A DNA stretch of 5,480 nucleotides. Source: Oscillospiraceae bacterium. GTDB lineage: Bacteria; Bacillota; Clostridia; Oscillospirales; Ruminococcaceae. The position numbers and the translations under genes are program-made. This document shows positions 5,115 through 5,480 of the stretch, in pieces. Below the pieces are notes generated by a model, which had not been told where the DNA came from, made no database searches, and saw nothing but the letters and a program-made list of their open reading frames with translations. The DNA lies in the NCBI GenBank assembly GCA_017483405.1, contig JAFUWP010000167.1, positions 1-5,480 on the forward strand. Reading direction: 5' to 3'. Position 1 is the first letter of the stretch. Each line of letters begins with the position of its first letter.

Positions 5115-5480
5115 TGCTGCTTCCAAAGAGAGTTAAGTACAGACGTGTTCACAGAGGCCGTCTGACTGGCAAAGCCTACAGAGGCAATACTGTAACTTAT
5201 GGTGATTTCGGTCTTCAGGCACTCGAACCCGCTTGGATTACTTCCAACCAGATTGAGTCCGCCCGTATCGCTATGACAAGATATATCAAGAGAGGCGGTC
5301 AGGTCTGGATTAAGATTTTCCCTGACAAGCCTATCACTGAAAAGCCTGCTGAAACCCGAATGGGTTCCGGTAAAGGTTCTCCGGAATACTGGGTTGCTGT
5401 TGTAAAACCCGGCAGAGTACTGTTTGAAATCAAGGGCGTTCCGGAAGAAACTGCAAGAGAAGCTATGCGTCTTGCAATGC
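5114..5480 (+). CDS. rplP: 50S ribosomal protein L16 (3' end outside window)
   Basis: The frame opens at ATG 5114 and stays open to the right edge, giving 122 complete codons. Bacterial L16 is usually about 137-145 residues, so roughly the last 15-25 are missing. L16 assembles late in the 50S subunit and helps shape the A-site tRNA region. Family features are MLLPKRVKYRRVHRGRLTG at the start, GDFGLQALEPAWITSNQIES (about 30-49), RRGGQ-like YIKRGGQVWIKIFPDKP (57-73) and the loop RMGSGKGSPEYWVAVVKPG (82-100). Arg82 corresponds to the arginine hydroxylated in E. coli L16; whether it is modified here cannot be seen. AAGGAGGT at 5098-5105, inside rpsC, is eight bases upstream. The one-base TAATG overlap suggests translational coupling with S3. 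Confidence 0.97.
   Translation, partial: MLLPKRVKYRRVHRGRLTGKAYRGNTVTYGDFGLQALEPAWITSNQIESARIAMTRYIKRGGQVWIKIFPDKPITEKPAETRMGSGKGSPEYWVAVVKPGRVLFEIKGVPEETAREAMRLAM

Noticed and set aside
4683..5126. 147-codon minus-strand frame opposite the end of rpsC
   Set aside because: It is antisense to S3, whose frame and conserved motifs are clear. No minus-strand promoter or ribosome-binding site was noticed.
4945..5136. 63-codon + strand frame overlapping the rpsC/rplP junction
   Set aside because: It is out of frame with S3 and L16, both of which are certain here. It arises from the low-complexity tail of S3.

Overview
This window is the start of a bacterial S10 ribosomal-protein operon. The order is canonical: S10, L3, L4, L23, L2, S19, L22, S3, then L16, which is cut by the right edge. 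All nine genes are on the + strand. The protein sequences look like Bacillota, probably class Clostridia. L2 and L22 resemble Oscillospirales/Ruminococcaceae-type sequences, but that rank is a judgement from memory and not a computed placement. Strong AAGGAGG ribosome-binding sites precede nearly every gene, which fits a Gram-positive.

Layout: positions 1-306 are an open frame running in from the left edge. It looks like the C-terminal end of an unrecognised membrane protein. Positions 307-366 are very AT-rich and hold a 12-bp palindrome. A near-consensus vegetative promoter lies at 367-395 (TTGACA, 17-bp spacer, TGn, TAAAAT) and should start transcription near 402. A leader of about 324 nt follows before rpsJ at 726. 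The leader can fold into a series of helices ending in an intrinsic-terminator-like hairpin with a T5 tract (595-623). Positions 500-507 can instead pair with the terminator's 5' arm. A further hairpin just before rpsJ can mask its ribosome-binding site. Positions 726-5480 are tightly packed ribosomal-protein genes. Gaps are about 18-83 nt, and two junctions (rplD/rplW and rpsC/rplP) are one-base TAATG overlaps.

The genes encode parts of both ribosomal subunits: S10, S19 and S3 in the 30S head; L3, L4, L23, L2, L22 and L16 in the 50S. One message from the 367-395 promoter would co-supply them. In E. coli the product of the third gene, L4, represses its own operon through the S10 leader. The leader here has the physical layout for a comparable attenuation system, but I recognise no named leader family in it.

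I see no mobile element, CRISPR array, tRNA or rRNA, and no novel protein system. What deserves attention is the regulatory leader, two smaller structured junctions (rpsJ-rplC and rplW-rplB), and the low-complexity additions in L23 and S3.
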